Source: an uncultured Clostridia bacterium (lineage in GTDB: Bacteria > Bacillota_A > Clostridia > Christensenellales > UBA1242). From it: 11,962 bases of DNA. How positions within the stretch are numbered: position 1 is the stretch's first letter; each line of letters starts with the position of its first letter. The position numbers and the translations under genes were made by a program. This document shows positions 11,828 to 11,962 of the stretch, one piece after another. Under the pieces are notes generated by a model. The model ran no database searches. It saw only the letters and a program-made list of their open reading frames with translations, and had not been told where the DNA came from. Location: positions 1-11,962 of the forward strand of contig CANRFP010000036.1 in the NCBI GenBank assembly GCA_947629895.1. Direction: 5' to 3'.

Positions 11828-11962
11828 TTACTTAGAAACTTCGCTTTCTTTTTTCATGTTTTTATATTTTTTCTTGATGGCATTGAGTTTGGCAACACGT
11901 GCTTTATGGCGTTTTTCAATGTCGTTTCTTACTTCGTTATAGTGTTTGACAATTTTTGTTGG
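11828..11962 (-). CDS. 3' end of an unknown basic protein gene (partial)
   Basis: The last 44 residues of a minus-strand gene whose start lies beyond the window, ending at a TAA at 11828-11830. The visible part begins PTKIVKHYNEVRNDIEKRHK and ends KNMKKESEVSK. It is highly basic and helical, with regularly spaced Lys/Arg and hydrophobic residues (a possible coiled coil). No family is recognised. It is convergent with rep. Whether it belongs to the element or to the host cannot be told, since the right attachment site is not seen. Confidence 0.55.
   Translation of the reverse strand, partial: PTKIVKHYNEVRNDIEKRHKARVAKLNAIKKKYKNMKKESEVSK

Overview
The window looks like the left part of an integrated mobile element in a low-GC Gram-positive (Bacillota/Clostridia-like) genome. 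It is AT-rich. TGA, TAG and TAA all serve as stops and TGG encodes Trp, so the code is standard. Most genes have strong GGAGG or AAGGAG ribosome binding sites. The left edge is the 3' part of a tRNA-Ile (GAU) gene with an encoded CCA. Just inside it lie repeated GGCATAAA motifs, then a tyrosine integrase and an excisionase-like gene on the minus strand. This is the usual layout of an element integrated into a tRNA 3' end.

The payload, read on the plus strand, resembles a filamentous phage (inovirus-like) genome. A control region (about 1785-2385) holds phased 11-bp repeats and nested inverted repeats. It is followed by a LexA-like repressor with a degenerate protease domain (2386-2928), a sigma-70-region-4-like HTH protein (2988-3287) and an unknown small protein (3298-3540), then a terminator and a second control region (3541-3885). 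The next block encodes a charged small protein (3886-4164), a candidate ssDNA-binding protein (4157-4528) and a 52-residue hydrophobic protein (4551-4709). The last is a candidate coat protein and is followed at once by a strong terminator.

Three large membrane-anchored proteins follow: 4772-6014 (apparently split by a +1 frameshift), 6011-7510 (two N-terminal membrane segments and an InlB-type repeat) and 7592-9121 (one anchor plus a beta-propeller-like ectodomain). They lead into a Zot/pI-like assembly ATPase (9114-9929), two small basic proteins and an HUH rolling-circle replication initiator (10417-11451). The order SSB, coat, surface proteins, Zot matches inoviruses, but the genome is large for the group, and the Zot protein lacks the usual transmembrane segment.

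The initiator gene is followed by two large, GC-rich inverted repeats (11454-11528 and 11558-11619), which are candidates for the replication origin and/or packaging signal. After these, 11620-11827 has no convincing gene, and a minus-strand gene of unknown function enters from the right edge. No second copy of the tRNA 3' end is visible, so the right attachment site probably lies beyond the window. The most unusual signal is a set of three tandem arrays of about 11-bp GTTTGGG units. They sit upstream of xis-int, upstream of the repressor and upstream of the replication/structural operon, and suggest one regulator that controls the whole element.
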